Shown here: in pieces, positions 28,829-38,984 of the stretch | How the letters are laid out: every line of letters starts with the position of its first letter | How positions within the stretch are numbered: position 1 is the stretch's first letter | From: Liminaster sp964567855 | GTDB taxonomy: Bacteria > Bacteroidota > Bacteroidia > Bacteroidales > UBA3663 | Length of the DNA: 64,000 nucleotides | NCBI GenBank assembly: GCA_964567855.1 | Contig: CAZMOE010000009.1 | Coordinates: 18,800-82,799, forward strand | Direction: 5' to 3' | Program-made: the position numbers and the translations under genes | The notes under the pieces: model-generated | Database searches by the model: none | Seen by the model: the letters and a program-made list of their open reading frames with translations, nothing else | Told to the model about the DNA's origin: nothing

Positions 28829-30694
28829 TTATTCTTCTCCCTCGGAGGTTATCGGAGTGAAAAGTAGATAATCCCAAAGCTGATGATAAGATCCGTTGGT
28901 CTTGGCATTGATGTCAAGCATGGTTGCCTTAAAGATGTGGGAACCTGAAGTCTCAAATTCCACATCATCAAAGAGAACGATATCGGCACTTCCGTACGTG
29001 TAGGCGGAAGTCGGCAATCCCTTGAAGATATAAGCATTCTTTGTCCATTCGGCAATATTGGCCTCCGGATCCAACTGGAATTTGGTCAGACTTCCGGCAG
29101 CATGGAACGTACGCATCGTAGCCTCGGAAGCATAGTGCAATGTCACTTTATAACGTCCCTTGATAATCGTAGGCGTTTCAAACTGTATCCAGCCGGCATA
29201 ACCCAGATTCAGAACAAGCAAATTGTTCAAATAGGCACCATAGGCGTTAACGGTTTTCTCTTCCGGACGCGAAGACATGTATTTACATTTCTTGAAACCA
29301 ACCTGACGATAGTTACTTGGCTTTGATTTTGCGTCGTTGGCCAAATAAGTAAAGCTGGTAATTTCTCCGTATTGGCCGTCACGATAGGTATCGGTAAGAT
29401 CGATCTGATATTCCTTGTTTGACAAGGCAGTGGAATAAAGGTCACCTAAATTTTTGTCAGCGCCATAGCCATTGACAAAAGAGATGATGTCTGAAGAATT
29501 ACAGAAGTCCCATTTTACTTCTACCGGATCCGGTTCCCAGACAGGCAGATAATAATCGATCTTGTGGATAAGTCCGTTACGGGCCTCGATGTTACTGCGC
29601 AGCACACGCGCGATCTTATTAATTCTGGGGATATAGACACCCGTAGTCGAATCATTTTCACACGTCACTACCTGACGGCTCAGATTGGTATCATAAATCA
29701 AAATCTGATCCGGGGTGTCGAAAGAAAAAAAGTTTTCACGCGAATAACGCTGGTCGATGAAATGATAGGCGACATAATTGTAAAGGGCAGAGTCCCCGGT
29801 TCCCACTTTTGCTTTCAGTTCGTCCAATGAATGAATGCCTTCCTTCTCAAATGCAGCATCATTAGGAGCAAAACAAGTGAAACTATAAGTTTTCACAGCA
29901 TAACCGCCTCCGGCTACACGGATGGTGTCACGAACCTTCTCCACCACCTTATCATAACCGCAAGCGCGGGCAGCGGCTGCAAAGATGGTATATTCGCCCT
30001 GTTCCTCCAACTTCTCAACCATGGTCTCGGCCAACGGATGAATCACATCGTCCATATAATAAATGATGGCATTGCTGGCCTCAATGAAATTGATACCGCC
30101 GCTATCTCTCGGCTGCACAGCGGCCTGGTTGTTGATAAAAATGGTTTCGGCATCCAAAATGACATCGTCGCGGTCCGCATCGTCAACATCTGTAATCTGA
30201 CGACCGAAAGTGGGAAGCAAATCACTTTGGAAAAGAGATTTGTACTGAAAGGCTACCCCTTCGACTGCATTATCAACAAATGTCTCGCTATTGATTTTCG
30301 TTCCGTTCAAAATATGATTCTGAACAACATAAGCGGCATATTCACGATCCAGATCCTCGACGCTTTCAACTCCTTTCCATGCCAGGAAACGGCGCATGGC
30401 ATCATTGGTTGGCGCAAACAGCGTTGCGGTGGCATCAGCATCTTTCAATCCGTTATAATAATCGGCATAATTCAGAAGTTCCACCAACAAAGAAAAATCT
30501 TCCGGATATTTCTCAAGCACTTCCGTGCAGGACATCTCTTCCTCCAGATCGGTAGGAGTCACAAACGTGTCGCCTTCAAACGGATCATCGCATGAGGCCA
30601 GACCCAAGGCGACGGCAAACAATACGATACCGCGTCGTAGCCACGCCGCCGAAGCGAAGGAATGCTGCATTTTGTTATATTTCATAGTCTCCAT
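28829..30694 (-). CDS. Fasciclin (FAS1) domain surface lipoprotein
   Basis: A 621-residue lipoprotein; the signal peptide ends LGLASCDDPFEGD. FAS1 domain 1 spans about 45-215 (FSLLVELLNYADYYNGL..., TLFAPTNDAMRRFLAW, YVVQNHILNGTK, ASNAIIYYMDDVIHPL), and domain 2 about 216-390 (YTIFAAAARACGYDKV, TCFAPNDAAFEKEGIHSL, YHFIDQRY, GLIHKIDYYLPVW). A C-terminal beta-sandwich (about 400-621) contains GRYKVTLHYASEA and a GSADIVLFDDVEFETSG segment. FAS1 domains mediate adhesion or ligand binding; here the likely role is displaying or binding pectic glycan near the SusCD pumps. ATG codons at 30685 and 30670 are alternative starts. It lies between susD (upstream) and the FAS1-like gene. Confidence 0.88.
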   Translation of the reverse strand: METMKYNKMQHSFASAAWLRRGIVLFAVALGLASCDDPFEGDTFVTPTDLEEEMSCTEVLEKYPEDFSLLVELLNYADYYNGLKDADATATLFAPTNDAMRRFLAWKGVESVEDLDREYAAYVVQNHILNGTKINSETFVDNAVEGVAFQYKSLFQSDLLPTFGRQITDVDDADRDDVILDAETIFINNQAAVQPRDSGGINFIEASNAIIYYMDDVIHPLAETMVEKLEEQGEYTIFAAAARACGYDKVVEKVRDTIRVAGGGYAVKTYSFTCFAPNDAAFEKEGIHSLDELKAKVGTGDSALYNYVAYHFIDQRYSRENFFSFDTPDQILIYDTNLSRQVVTCENDSTTGVYIPRINKIARVLRSNIEARNGLIHKIDYYLPVWEPDPVEVKWDFCNSSDIISFVNGYGADKNLGDLYSTALSNKEYQIDLTDTYRDGQYGEITSFTYLANDAKSKPSNYRQVGFKKCKYMSSRPEEKTVNAYGAYLNNLLVLNLGYAGWIQFETPTIIKGRYKVTLHYASEATMRTFHAAGSLTKFQLDPEANIAEWTKNAYIFKGLPTSAYTYGSADIVLFDDVEFETSGSHIFKATMLDINAKTNGSYHQLWDYLLFTPITSEGEE

Positions 30695-30781
30695 ATTTTC
30701 GATTAAGTTTTACATAATTATTTTATCGCTCCCCAAACCCTCTAAACCTAAAGGCATCAAACGCCGGGGATACCAGGAATC

Positions 30782-32425
30782 TTATTTATAATAAGGGTTC
30801 TGAACCAATAGAGGATTACGTTCTATCTCGCTGTTCGGAATAGGCAGAAACAATGCGTTATCACTATTCAAAACAGAGCGTAACCAAGACTCGCTGGCCT
30901 GTGTATTATATTTTATTACCTGATTTACCAGGAAAGAAGACTTATACTTATTATTGTCACGACGTCCAAAACGCAGGAAGTCATACCAAATCTTACCCTC
31001 ACCCAAAAATTCGATCTTGCGTTCGTCTAAGATTGCCTCCAGAAGTTCTTCCTGAGAATAAATACTCACTTCGGACAAAGCGCCTTCCAGATCATCCGGA
31101 TTGTCATACATGCCTGCAGCAATATTATCTTCCAGCGCAGCACGTTCACGGATCTTATTGATCAGTTTGACCGCCTCCAACTTATGTTCATCCGTCGGTT
31201 CGTCACCATCGACAAGCAAGAGGGCCTCGGCCTTCATCAAGATAACATCTGCAACGCGATAAATAATAAAGTTAGGATCGTAATAGGTCAATGTACGTTT
31301 TTTATCTTCGGTGGTAGAACCCAAATACTTCCACACAAAACCGTAAGGCAGGCCGTAAGACATTCCGGTAGCACCCGGATAAAATGCGGAATGATAGGTT
31401 CTGGGAGACTCTTTCATGGAAATGTTTCCGCCACCCTCTCCGGCATCTCCGATTACGGCAATATACTCATTGACAATGTCGGTACACATTTCCGAAGAGA
31501 CACGGTAAGTTGCCGTTACTCCGCTGCTACCGGTCACCTCCTCATCACTGAAAAGATAAGGCAGGTCATTGGTCTGATCCTCTTCATAATTCCACTGCAG
31601 TTCAAAGACTGACTCGTTACTATTGCCAGGATTGAACATAGAAAAATAGGATGTCCGGGTCGGAGAAGAAAGGAACGCCGGCGCCTTGGGATTTGTACCC
31701 GAAGCATTCAGTAAGGCATCACAATACTGGATGGCCTGTTCATAATCTTCATCCCACAGACAAACATCGGCACCCAAAGCGTAAAGCGCCCATTTGGTTG
31801 CCCGACCCTTAGTTTCCCAAGTGGTCCCGAATGCCTCCTTAGCGGCACCGGTTGCCAAAGCCGCACGAATATCGGCCTTGATCTGATCGACAATCGTGTC
31901 TTCATGGGTAATAGGAAGATTGATCCGCACCTCATCATTTTCGTAAGCAGAGAGAGGCATCGGCACATCGCGCCAATTGCGAACGAGATAATAATAGCTC
32001 AATGCACGAAGGAAATAGGCCTCGGCGTAATGGGCGTTCCGTTCCGATTCTGTATAGGTCTCATCGGCTTTACAAGCCTCATCGGCACGTTCCAATACCG
32101 TATTGGCGATATTAATGATTTTATAGAAAGGACTCCAGTCGCAAAGCGAAGCATTTGTCGCTGTGACCTGATAGGTCTGCAGGCGATTCCCGGTGCGACT
32201 ATATATCACACCCGCACGTAATTCTCCAAAAGGAATCAGAGATCCCGTCACGGAACTACGAAGATAATAATATCCGCCAAAAAGGAAGTTCTCGACATCC
32301 TGTTGCGTACGCCAGTAATCATCTGAAGGCTGCGAGTTCTCCGGTGTTATTTCCAGATAGTCGGAACAGGAAACTCCGGTAGAAAGGAACAGCGTGGCGA
32401 TCAAAATATATGTTATCTTTTTCAT
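30782..32425 (-). CDS. SusD/RagB-family surface lipoprotein
   Basis: A 547-residue precursor from the ATG at 32423-32425. An upstream TTG at 32464 would add 13 residues before an otherwise perfect signal peptide and is rejected. MKKITYILIATLFLSTGVSC gives the lipidated cysteine at 20, followed by SDYLEITPENSQPSDDYW, a typical SusD N-terminus. Helical repeats include ARADEACKADETYTESERNAHYAEAYF-type segments and YYLVRNWRDVPMPL. The C-terminus has the conserved LLEAILDERKIEFLGEGKIWYDFLRFGR region and ends PLLVQNPYYK. It pairs with the SusC encoded immediately upstream and is a closer match to canonical SusD/RagB than the other SusD here. Confidence 0.95.
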   Translation of the reverse strand: MKKITYILIATLFLSTGVSCSDYLEITPENSQPSDDYWRTQQDVENFLFGGYYYLRSSVTGSLIPFGELRAGVIYSRTGNRLQTYQVTATNASLCDWSPFYKIINIANTVLERADEACKADETYTESERNAHYAEAYFLRALSYYYLVRNWRDVPMPLSAYENDEVRINLPITHEDTIVDQIKADIRAALATGAAKEAFGTTWETKGRATKWALYALGADVCLWDEDYEQAIQYCDALLNASGTNPKAPAFLSSPTRTSYFSMFNPGNSNESVFELQWNYEEDQTNDLPYLFSDEEVTGSSGVTATYRVSSEMCTDIVNEYIAVIGDAGEGGGNISMKESPRTYHSAFYPGATGMSYGLPYGFVWKYLGSTTEDKKRTLTYYDPNFIIYRVADVILMKAEALLLVDGDEPTDEHKLEAVKLINKIRERAALEDNIAAGMYDNPDDLEGALSEVSIYSQEELLEAILDERKIEFLGEGKIWYDFLRFGRRDNNKYKSSFLVNQVIKYNTQASESWLRSVLNSDNALFLPIPNSEIERNPLLVQNPYYK

Positions 32426-32495
32426 GTCAATGGTAATTTTACAAGTAAAAAAGAGTTTTTTCAAGCATTAATCCGATTAAACGATTCCGGCCTTA

Positions 32496-35400
32496 TTAAA
32501 AGTTTAACGTGAAACCGGCTGCGAAACGACGGCTACGGGGAGTTGAAGACTTGTCCTCGGCCAAATCGGTCAGTTTAGACGGCAATGTAACCTCGGGATC
32601 CTGACCTTTATAATCGGTGAAAGTGAAAAGATCATAACCGGTAACAAACACACTCAATCCGGAGGCATGGAACTTCTCGCAAACACGTTTCGGCAATTTG
32701 TAGGTTAGAGAAAGCGTCTTCAAACGGACAAAAGAACAATCTTCGACAAAACGATCCGAGCCCAGATAGTTATATCCATATCTGTAAAGTGCTCGCGGAA
32801 TATCGGTGTCGTCACCCTCGTTACGCCAACGGCGCAACACAGACTTCGACTGGTTGTCTTCATTATACATGGCCTCGTTGTTCATACGGGTCGTATTCAC
32901 GACTTTCTGACCCAGACGATAATGCAAGAAAATCGTCAGCGCCCAGTTCTTCCAGGAAACATTGGCACCACCACCGCCGGTTACTACCGGGTTGCAGTTA
33001 CCGATGTATACGATATCATTCTGATCGATCTTTCCGTCATGGTTGATATCTTCATATTTGGCATCACCCGGGAAACAGGTTATATCCATATTCTTCATGA
33101 CAATGGCCTTGCCTTCAAGATCACGCATTACATTGCCATGGGCATCACGGGCATACGTATCTTCGGTATTCTGATATACACCTTTATACCGATAACCGAA
33201 GAATGAACCGACAGGAGTTCCTTCGATGAGCTTCATCGCGTACGTACCGTTTTTGGCACTATACTGTTCTTCCGTCAAATTGGAAGGCAGCTTCTCAATC
33301 TGATTCTCGTTGCGGTTGATATTGAAGTTGAGGGCGACACGCCAATCTTTGTTTTTGAAGACCTCGTAATCGATGCGGTACTCCCAACCGGTATTACTCA
33401 ATTCTCCGGAGTTGGTATAAGCAATAGAGGCGAAACTTGAGACATTGGATACCTTGACATTACTCTGCAAAAGGTCCTTGGTAACTTTCTTATACCAGTC
33501 GAAAGTCATGCGCACTTTGTTATCGGCAAAAGCGAGATCGGCACCATAGTCCACCTCTTCGGAAGTTTCCCATTTCAATTTGTCCAACTGCATGGCATTA
33601 GGAACAATCGGAGTTACCGTACCGTATTTGTCAGTCAATGCGGTATAAGTACCGACATACGGAGAGGTACCGCTCGGAGCCTTTCCTGACTGACCCCAGC
33701 TGGCACGCAGTTTTGCCTGCGACAGCCAAGGAGCGCTCTCTGCGACAGCGGGAATTTCCGTCAAATGAACGGCACCGCCATAGGACTGGAAAAGCCCCCA
33801 ACGATTCACACTACTGATAGCGGAATTACCCTCGTAGTTAACCGTAGCATTCAACGTCAGCCACTGATAGAAAGTATAGTTCACGTTACCGATCAAAGAA
33901 AGGGTACGCGCCTCGGAAGTTCCGGAATTAATAGAACCGGAATAAATAGTGCCGCCGGTCGTAGGATCGGACATACCGGATGATGCGACTCCATACACGG
34001 AACTTGCATAAGTGGAACCCGAGGATTGAGTTGTACGCCAGATGGCAGCAGCGACTAACTGATGATTTCTGTCTTTCCAATCTTTATTGAAAAGGAGTTT
34101 GGATTCCGTTTGCAAAGAAAGGTTATTGGAGTAACCGTCATAACCATAATTGGCCCAATCGCTCTCGATGCTGACACCCGTTGCTTCCTGCGGAAGGAAC
34201 TGCTTGGTCTTGACGGTTTTGAATTTCATGGAAACATAACCGGACAAAGTCAGTATCGGAACCTTGTTTTCGTCGACAAGAATGCGATAAGTAGGACGGA
34301 ATGTGATTTTTTCCTCCTTGGTGTTTACACTGCTGTAGCTGTCATCCATCACTACGATCGGATGGAAGTTGCGTCCTGTCCTTTTTCCCTTATCACCACT
34401 GAATGCGCCCTGAAATTCATTGGCATCCTGATAGGTGAAATAGACATCGGTAGGCTTTTTAGTTACGTCATCGATATAATACGGACTCTTATTCGGCATC
34501 TTACGCATGGATTCGGTACGTACGGCATCGCTCTTGAAGAAAGCCTCTTCGTTTTCAGTATCCGAATAGGTAAATTCGGCCGATACATTCAGGCGATCGG
34601 AGAAATTGTATCCGATATTCAAAGAAGAGGTCAAACGGGTCATACCATACCCCTTGGTAGTACCGTCTTCAGTGGTATAGCCCAATGAGAAACGATAGTT
34701 TGCCTTTTCACCGCCACCGGACATAGCAAAGTTGTTATCGGTGGTAACCGCATTTTTCACGGCACGGCCCAACCAATCGGTATTCGTATTATATTCGTCG
34801 AAGTAGCTCCAGTCGGGTTGATAGCCGATGGCATAAGACTTCTTGTCGAACAACTGATCCAACAGGCTGGCACTTGTTGCAATACCGCGGGCATTGGCCG
34901 TATTCCAGATAGCATCCTGCATATAGGCCGTATATTCGTCACCGCTCAGCATCGGAATAGCATCCGGCTCGATCTTAAGAGTAGTCTTGTTGGAAAATGT
35001 AAATTTAGGTTTACCCTGCGCACCCTTTTTCGTTGTAATCAAAAGCACACCGTTGGCACCCTTGGTACCGTAGAGTGCTGTAGATGCGGCATCTTTCAAA
35101 ACCTCGATATTCTCAATATCATTGGGGTTCAATGACAACATGTCGGCAAAATCATCCGTATTGGCCGTAGCAAAATCGAAATCATCTGAGATATCGGTAT
35201 TATAAGGTACACCATTAATAACAATCAACGGATCGGCACTGGAGTTAAGAGTTGCCGTACCACGGATACGGATAGAACCTTTCGCACCCGGATCACCACC
35301 GGCAAGAATATCCACACCGGCCAATTGTCCCTGCAATGCCTCTTCTACAGATGACACCGGCAGGCTCTCCATCACCTGATCCATCTTAATGGCCTGACTG

Positions 35401-35804
35401 GCTCCGGTAAAGGCTTTGGCCGAAACACCGAGATCAGTCCTCGAAACTTTTTCGGTAGCGACCACAACCTCACTCAACTGCTTAGAATCTTCAGACAAGG
35501 TGACATCCTGCACCTTTTGCCCGGTATAAGGAATACGTTGCGTATTCATACCGATGAAAGAATAGACAAGCGTCAGTTTATCACCTACCGGCAATTTCAG
35601 AGAATAACTACCGTTCATATCGGTAATGGCACCTGTCAAGACTCGATTCTGCTCATTGACAATAGATATGTTTACACCCATACAAGGCTCCTTATCAGAA
35701 CCGAATAACTCATATACCGTACCGGTAATGACTTGAGCAAATGCCGGAGTAGCCCCCAACAGAGCGACCAGCAAAAGACAGAGTTTAAAATATATGTTTC
35801 TCAT
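32496..35804 (-). CDS. SusC/RagA-family TonB-dependent outer-membrane transporter
   Basis: A 1102-residue precursor. Signal peptide MRNIYFKLCLLLVALLGATPAFAQ; CarboxypepD-regulatory-like domain about 25-108; the canonical linker LSEVVVATEKVSRTDLG; plug domain with LQGQLAGVDILAGGDPG, IRIRGTATLNSS, PLIVINGVPYN and EVLKDAASTALYGTKGANGVLLI; then the barrel, with a calcium/EF-like GDAKYEDINHDGKIDQNDIV loop near residue 910, and terminal phenylalanine (FAAGFTLNF). It forms the outer-membrane import channel with the SusD encoded downstream. It is the first SusC of the PUL, starting 125 bases after the large FAS1 gene. Confidence 0.96.
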   Translation of the reverse strand: MRNIYFKLCLLLVALLGATPAFAQVITGTVYELFGSDKEPCMGVNISIVNEQNRVLTGAITDMNGSYSLKLPVGDKLTLVYSFIGMNTQRIPYTGQKVQDVTLSEDSKQLSEVVVATEKVSRTDLGVSAKAFTGASQAIKMDQVMESLPVSSVEEALQGQLAGVDILAGGDPGAKGSIRIRGTATLNSSADPLIVINGVPYNTDISDDFDFATANTDDFADMLSLNPNDIENIEVLKDAASTALYGTKGANGVLLITTKKGAQGKPKFTFSNKTTLKIEPDAIPMLSGDEYTAYMQDAIWNTANARGIATSASLLDQLFDKKSYAIGYQPDWSYFDEYNTNTDWLGRAVKNAVTTDNNFAMSGGGEKANYRFSLGYTTEDGTTKGYGMTRLTSSLNIGYNFSDRLNVSAEFTYSDTENEEAFFKSDAVRTESMRKMPNKSPYYIDDVTKKPTDVYFTYQDANEFQGAFSGDKGKRTGRNFHPIVVMDDSYSSVNTKEEKITFRPTYRILVDENKVPILTLSGYVSMKFKTVKTKQFLPQEATGVSIESDWANYGYDGYSNNLSLQTESKLLFNKDWKDRNHQLVAAAIWRTTQSSGSTYASSVYGVASSGMSDPTTGGTIYSGSINSGTSEARTLSLIGNVNYTFYQWLTLNATVNYEGNSAISSVNRWGLFQSYGGAVHLTEIPAVAESAPWLSQAKLRASWGQSGKAPSGTSPYVGTYTALTDKYGTVTPIVPNAMQLDKLKWETSEEVDYGADLAFADNKVRMTFDWYKKVTKDLLQSNVKVSNVSSFASIAYTNSGELSNTGWEYRIDYEVFKNKDWRVALNFNINRNENQIEKLPSNLTEEQYSAKNGTYAMKLIEGTPVGSFFGYRYKGVYQNTEDTYARDAHGNVMRDLEGKAIVMKNMDITCFPGDAKYEDINHDGKIDQNDIVYIGNCNPVVTGGGGANVSWKNWALTIFLHYRLGQKVVNTTRMNNEAMYNEDNQSKSVLRRWRNEGDDTDIPRALYRYGYNYLGSDRFVEDCSFVRLKTLSLTYKLPKRVCEKFHASGLSVFVTGYDLFTFTDYKGQDPEVTLPSKLTDLAEDKSSTPRSRRFAAGFTLNF

Positions 35805-35929
35805 AATCTAGAATTAACGACTTTTATAATATACAATGATCCTGGAGCTATCCCGATCCGATTTCCGACAATCAAGGAAGTACAACGATCTCATCGTAAA
35901 CCAATCATTACTACTAATCATTTATTCAA

Positions 35930-38434
35930 TTAACGTGGCCATTTATCTTCAAACACACCTTCGATGAAATGAACACATCCGTCATCGAATACAAACGGCA
36001 GATAATCATATTTACCAAGGAAGTTGATCCTTTTACCTTCGGCACCTTTGACCCAGGCCGTCAGTCGATCGCCCTCATCTTTAATATAGACTGTAGCGCT
36101 TATGGCTGGAGTAACCGAAATGTCTGCAATAGTAGGAATACCGCCATCCTTTTCCATATCTTCACCCCATCCGATATATGGATAATTGGAGCAAGGGGCT
36201 GTGCTTTCCGGCAAGAAATATTCAAGCATATAGTGCTGGAAATCTGCCAAGGTGGCAGGATCCGTAGAACATTTAGACCAGAAATCCGGATCATCAGCAT
36301 TCAGAGAAGTTGTCGTGACATAGGGGAACTCACCGGCAAGAATAGCACTCTTGATAGCATCCGTAGTGGGAACAAGCATTATGCAGTCTTCCGTCATATA
36401 GTTCATGGTCTGAGCCTGCTCGTCAATCATCTCGGCAAGAATGAGCATCTGTATAAAGCCCTGGAAGAGGGTTCCCTCGTCATTGCGGTGAGAATACATC
36501 ATCGGGACGAAGTTCGCATAGATCGCGTTTTCGTTAGAACCCTCCAGCAAGAAGGTCTGATTTTCCGTGTCATATTCATAGCAGTGACCGTTGCTCCATG
36601 GTTGTCCGCGGAAAGTCAGCTCTTTAAGATCGGCATAGACCGACGCCGGATTCACATCCATATTACCGGCATATTCGATCAAAGAATTATATTTGAAACT
36701 GTTTGTTATCTTTCCGTTCTTTACATACCAATATAATTTATAATTGGTAGACAAAGTGCGGTAGACTTTGACGCCGTCGCCCGTCGGCAATCCTTCCATG
36801 GGTGCGCCATCCAGGCTGACGACATGGCTGTTCACGAAATTCTGCTGGGTAGCGGAACCCAGGTTAGAGGCCGGAGTACTACCAACAGGACCATTTTTCA
36901 ACTTTCCGCTGGCCTCATCATACCAGATGTTATTGGCCTCGAACTGAGCATTATTCGGATAAAGCGCAATAAAACTTACAGCATCCTGACAAAGCGTAGA
37001 GTTCATATCAGAGCTGGTAAGCATCTGAAGGAAATTGCTGTAACGCTTGTATTTATAGGCCGGACCGGTAACCGAACCGAAGACGGCCGGAGGTGTCAAC
37101 AAATTCTGACCGTAAAGCACACCATTGACACACATTTTACGATTTTCCTTCGGAATGGCAGTTTCATCATACGGATCGAATTTGATTGTCATTCCGGTAA
37201 ACTGGTTGACAATCTTGCCTTCCGCAATCTCATCGGGGAATGCAAGATAGTTAAAGCTATTATTGGAACTGCCGAAATTTCCACAAATACAGTTGCTTAA
37301 CAGATAGCCGATCGCATCGCTGGAAATAGAATCATAAGAAACCTCTGTCGGGTAACCGGTATCACCGTCACCCCAATAAGATCTGTAAAATTCATCAAAC
37401 GCGGCATTGGTCGGTGCAAAAATAGAATGGGCCACCGATGACAACTGGGCCATTGCGCTATATTGCGTCACAGGCCATTCGCTATCAATGGCGACAAGCG
37501 GGAAATTGCGGCTCTCATAAAGACGCTGATAATAAGTCTTTGTTCCACCGCCATAGGTATTGGTCAGATCTTCGTCGGCACGATAATATGCATATTGATC
37601 GTACAATTCAAGGAACTGGCTATATTCCGGATTTTTCTCCAATTCGGTATGTATAGTTTCCAACGGACGAAGCACTTTATCCACATAATAAATAAAACCG
37701 TTTTTGGTCATGACCTCATACTCGGTCACGACAGCATTGGCGACATTAAAACCATTATCGCCCTTCCATTCGGTTTCCGGGAAAAAGTATTCGTAGTTTT
37801 TCTTCGCATCAATAAGTTTCGTCTCAAACATATTGTGCGAGAAGACCGGCAAAAAACGTTCCAGATGATAAACATCGACCGTCACACCCGACGTGTCTCG
37901 TATTTCTCCCGCGCCGGTGTCCTCGTTGGTAATTTGAAACATTCGTTTAGGGGTGTCCTGAGACGGTGCATCCTGACTACGCGTGCGGAATTTATAGTAA
38001 AGACCGGCATTCTGCAGTTTCTCTTCCTCACTGGCGCCGTCACCTTCCAATGGACGGAAGTTCATCAGTTTCGCCTTATCGAAAGAGTAATAAAGACAAT
38101 GGAAACCAATCAGCTTCTTGACTTCCGCCTTGTCCAGATCCTCGATAGATTCGGTCTGATAGTTGTCACGAAGGTATTTCCGAAACGATTCATCATCCGG
38201 AGCCATAACGGTCATAATGGCACGACCTTTCAGCAATGCAGTATAGTCTGCAATTTCAACACCTTTCAAAAAAATAGAATAATTGCCCCGCTCTTCCAGC
38301 ACCTCGTAGATACTTCCTTTCAACCATTTCGGCACTTCGTAGTAATCTTCCATCTCATCTTGACAAGATGTCCAAAACAACGGAATAAAGACGGCACAAA
38401 CTAAGATTTTGATCCTTTTAAACATTGTTTTCAT
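35930..38434 (-). CDS. Large multi-fasciclin (FAS1) surface lipoprotein
   Basis: An 834-residue lipoprotein; signal peptide ends FIPLFWTSC (lipidated C24) followed by QDEMEDYYEVPKWLKG. At least three FAS1 units are visible: about 40-255 (YSIFLKGVEIADYTALL, MTVMAPDDESFRKYL, NGFIYYVDKVLRPLET), about 256-430 (HSIFAPTNAAFDEFYRSYW, then MCVNGVLYGQNLL) and a C-terminal region (LFQGFIQMLILAEM, CIMLVPTTDAIKSAIL, DDGCVHFIEGVF); a fourth in the middle is degenerate (YSNFLQMLTSSDMN, SFIALYPNNAQFEAN). It heads the PUL operon, so it should be well expressed. A role as a surface glycan-binding or anchoring protein is inferred from its neighbours. Confidence 0.85.
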   Translation of the reverse strand: MKTMFKRIKILVCAVFIPLFWTSCQDEMEDYYEVPKWLKGSIYEVLEERGNYSIFLKGVEIADYTALLKGRAIMTVMAPDDESFRKYLRDNYQTESIEDLDKAEVKKLIGFHCLYYSFDKAKLMNFRPLEGDGASEEEKLQNAGLYYKFRTRSQDAPSQDTPKRMFQITNEDTGAGEIRDTSGVTVDVYHLERFLPVFSHNMFETKLIDAKKNYEYFFPETEWKGDNGFNVANAVVTEYEVMTKNGFIYYVDKVLRPLETIHTELEKNPEYSQFLELYDQYAYYRADEDLTNTYGGGTKTYYQRLYESRNFPLVAIDSEWPVTQYSAMAQLSSVAHSIFAPTNAAFDEFYRSYWGDGDTGYPTEVSYDSISSDAIGYLLSNCICGNFGSSNNSFNYLAFPDEIAEGKIVNQFTGMTIKFDPYDETAIPKENRKMCVNGVLYGQNLLTPPAVFGSVTGPAYKYKRYSNFLQMLTSSDMNSTLCQDAVSFIALYPNNAQFEANNIWYDEASGKLKNGPVGSTPASNLGSATQQNFVNSHVVSLDGAPMEGLPTGDGVKVYRTLSTNYKLYWYVKNGKITNSFKYNSLIEYAGNMDVNPASVYADLKELTFRGQPWSNGHCYEYDTENQTFLLEGSNENAIYANFVPMMYSHRNDEGTLFQGFIQMLILAEMIDEQAQTMNYMTEDCIMLVPTTDAIKSAILAGEFPYVTTTSLNADDPDFWSKCSTDPATLADFQHYMLEYFLPESTAPCSNYPYIGWGEDMEKDGGIPTIADISVTPAISATVYIKDEGDRLTAWVKGAEGKRINFLGKYDYLPFVFDDGCVHFIEGVFEDKWPR

Positions 38435-38984
38435 GATATGATGTTAATAATATTCACCATGGATTATTTTGCTATTTAAACAAATATTTTAATGCAAAGA
38501 AACTGTTTTTCCAACAAACCAACAAATATTATTTTAGTTTTAATATCATTTTCCCCGAAAAATAACAAATAATTCCACTTGATGAATTAAAATTACACCC
38601 TTCATTATAAGAGTGTCAAGCAAAAGCGCCGGCAGCTTCAATTCTATCCGAAGGGTTTCACGCGATCTTTTCAGCGTCTACAATATAACCGGAGGGCGGA
38701 AATTCACTCCGGCAACATGTACAAATAGCATGAAATCCCATTCATTTTTCAAAGACAGCAACATCCATTATCCGAAGGCCTTTTCCCACATTCAGCGAAC
38801 CGATATTCATCATAAACAACCGGGATAAAATATGCCGGCAACAACCGGATCCAGCCCTCCGAACCCAATCCTATGTTCCGGCAAGATAACCCGTCCTATG
38901 ACCCGCAGTTCCATGCGAACAGCACAAAACAAAGTGGCCGTGCGAACATGTCGCACGGCCACCGATACAATTCAAATCTCGATA
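38435..38984. other. Upstream region of the PUL operon
   Basis: A 550-base gap between the acyl-CoA dehydrogenase stop and the first PUL gene, both minus strand. The PUL promoter should lie in its AT-rich part (38440-38620), but I find no exact TAnnTTTG on the minus strand. A terminator for the upstream gene is at 38934-38962. No regulator gene is present. Confidence 0.45.
38934..38962 (-). terminator. Terminator of the etfBA-acyl-CoA dehydrogenase operon
   Basis: GTGGCCGTGCGA and TCGCACGGCCAC pair perfectly (12 bp) around a 5-base loop. On the minus strand the stem is followed by TTTGTTTTGTGC. It lies 22 bases after the dehydrogenase stop. Confidence 0.8.
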
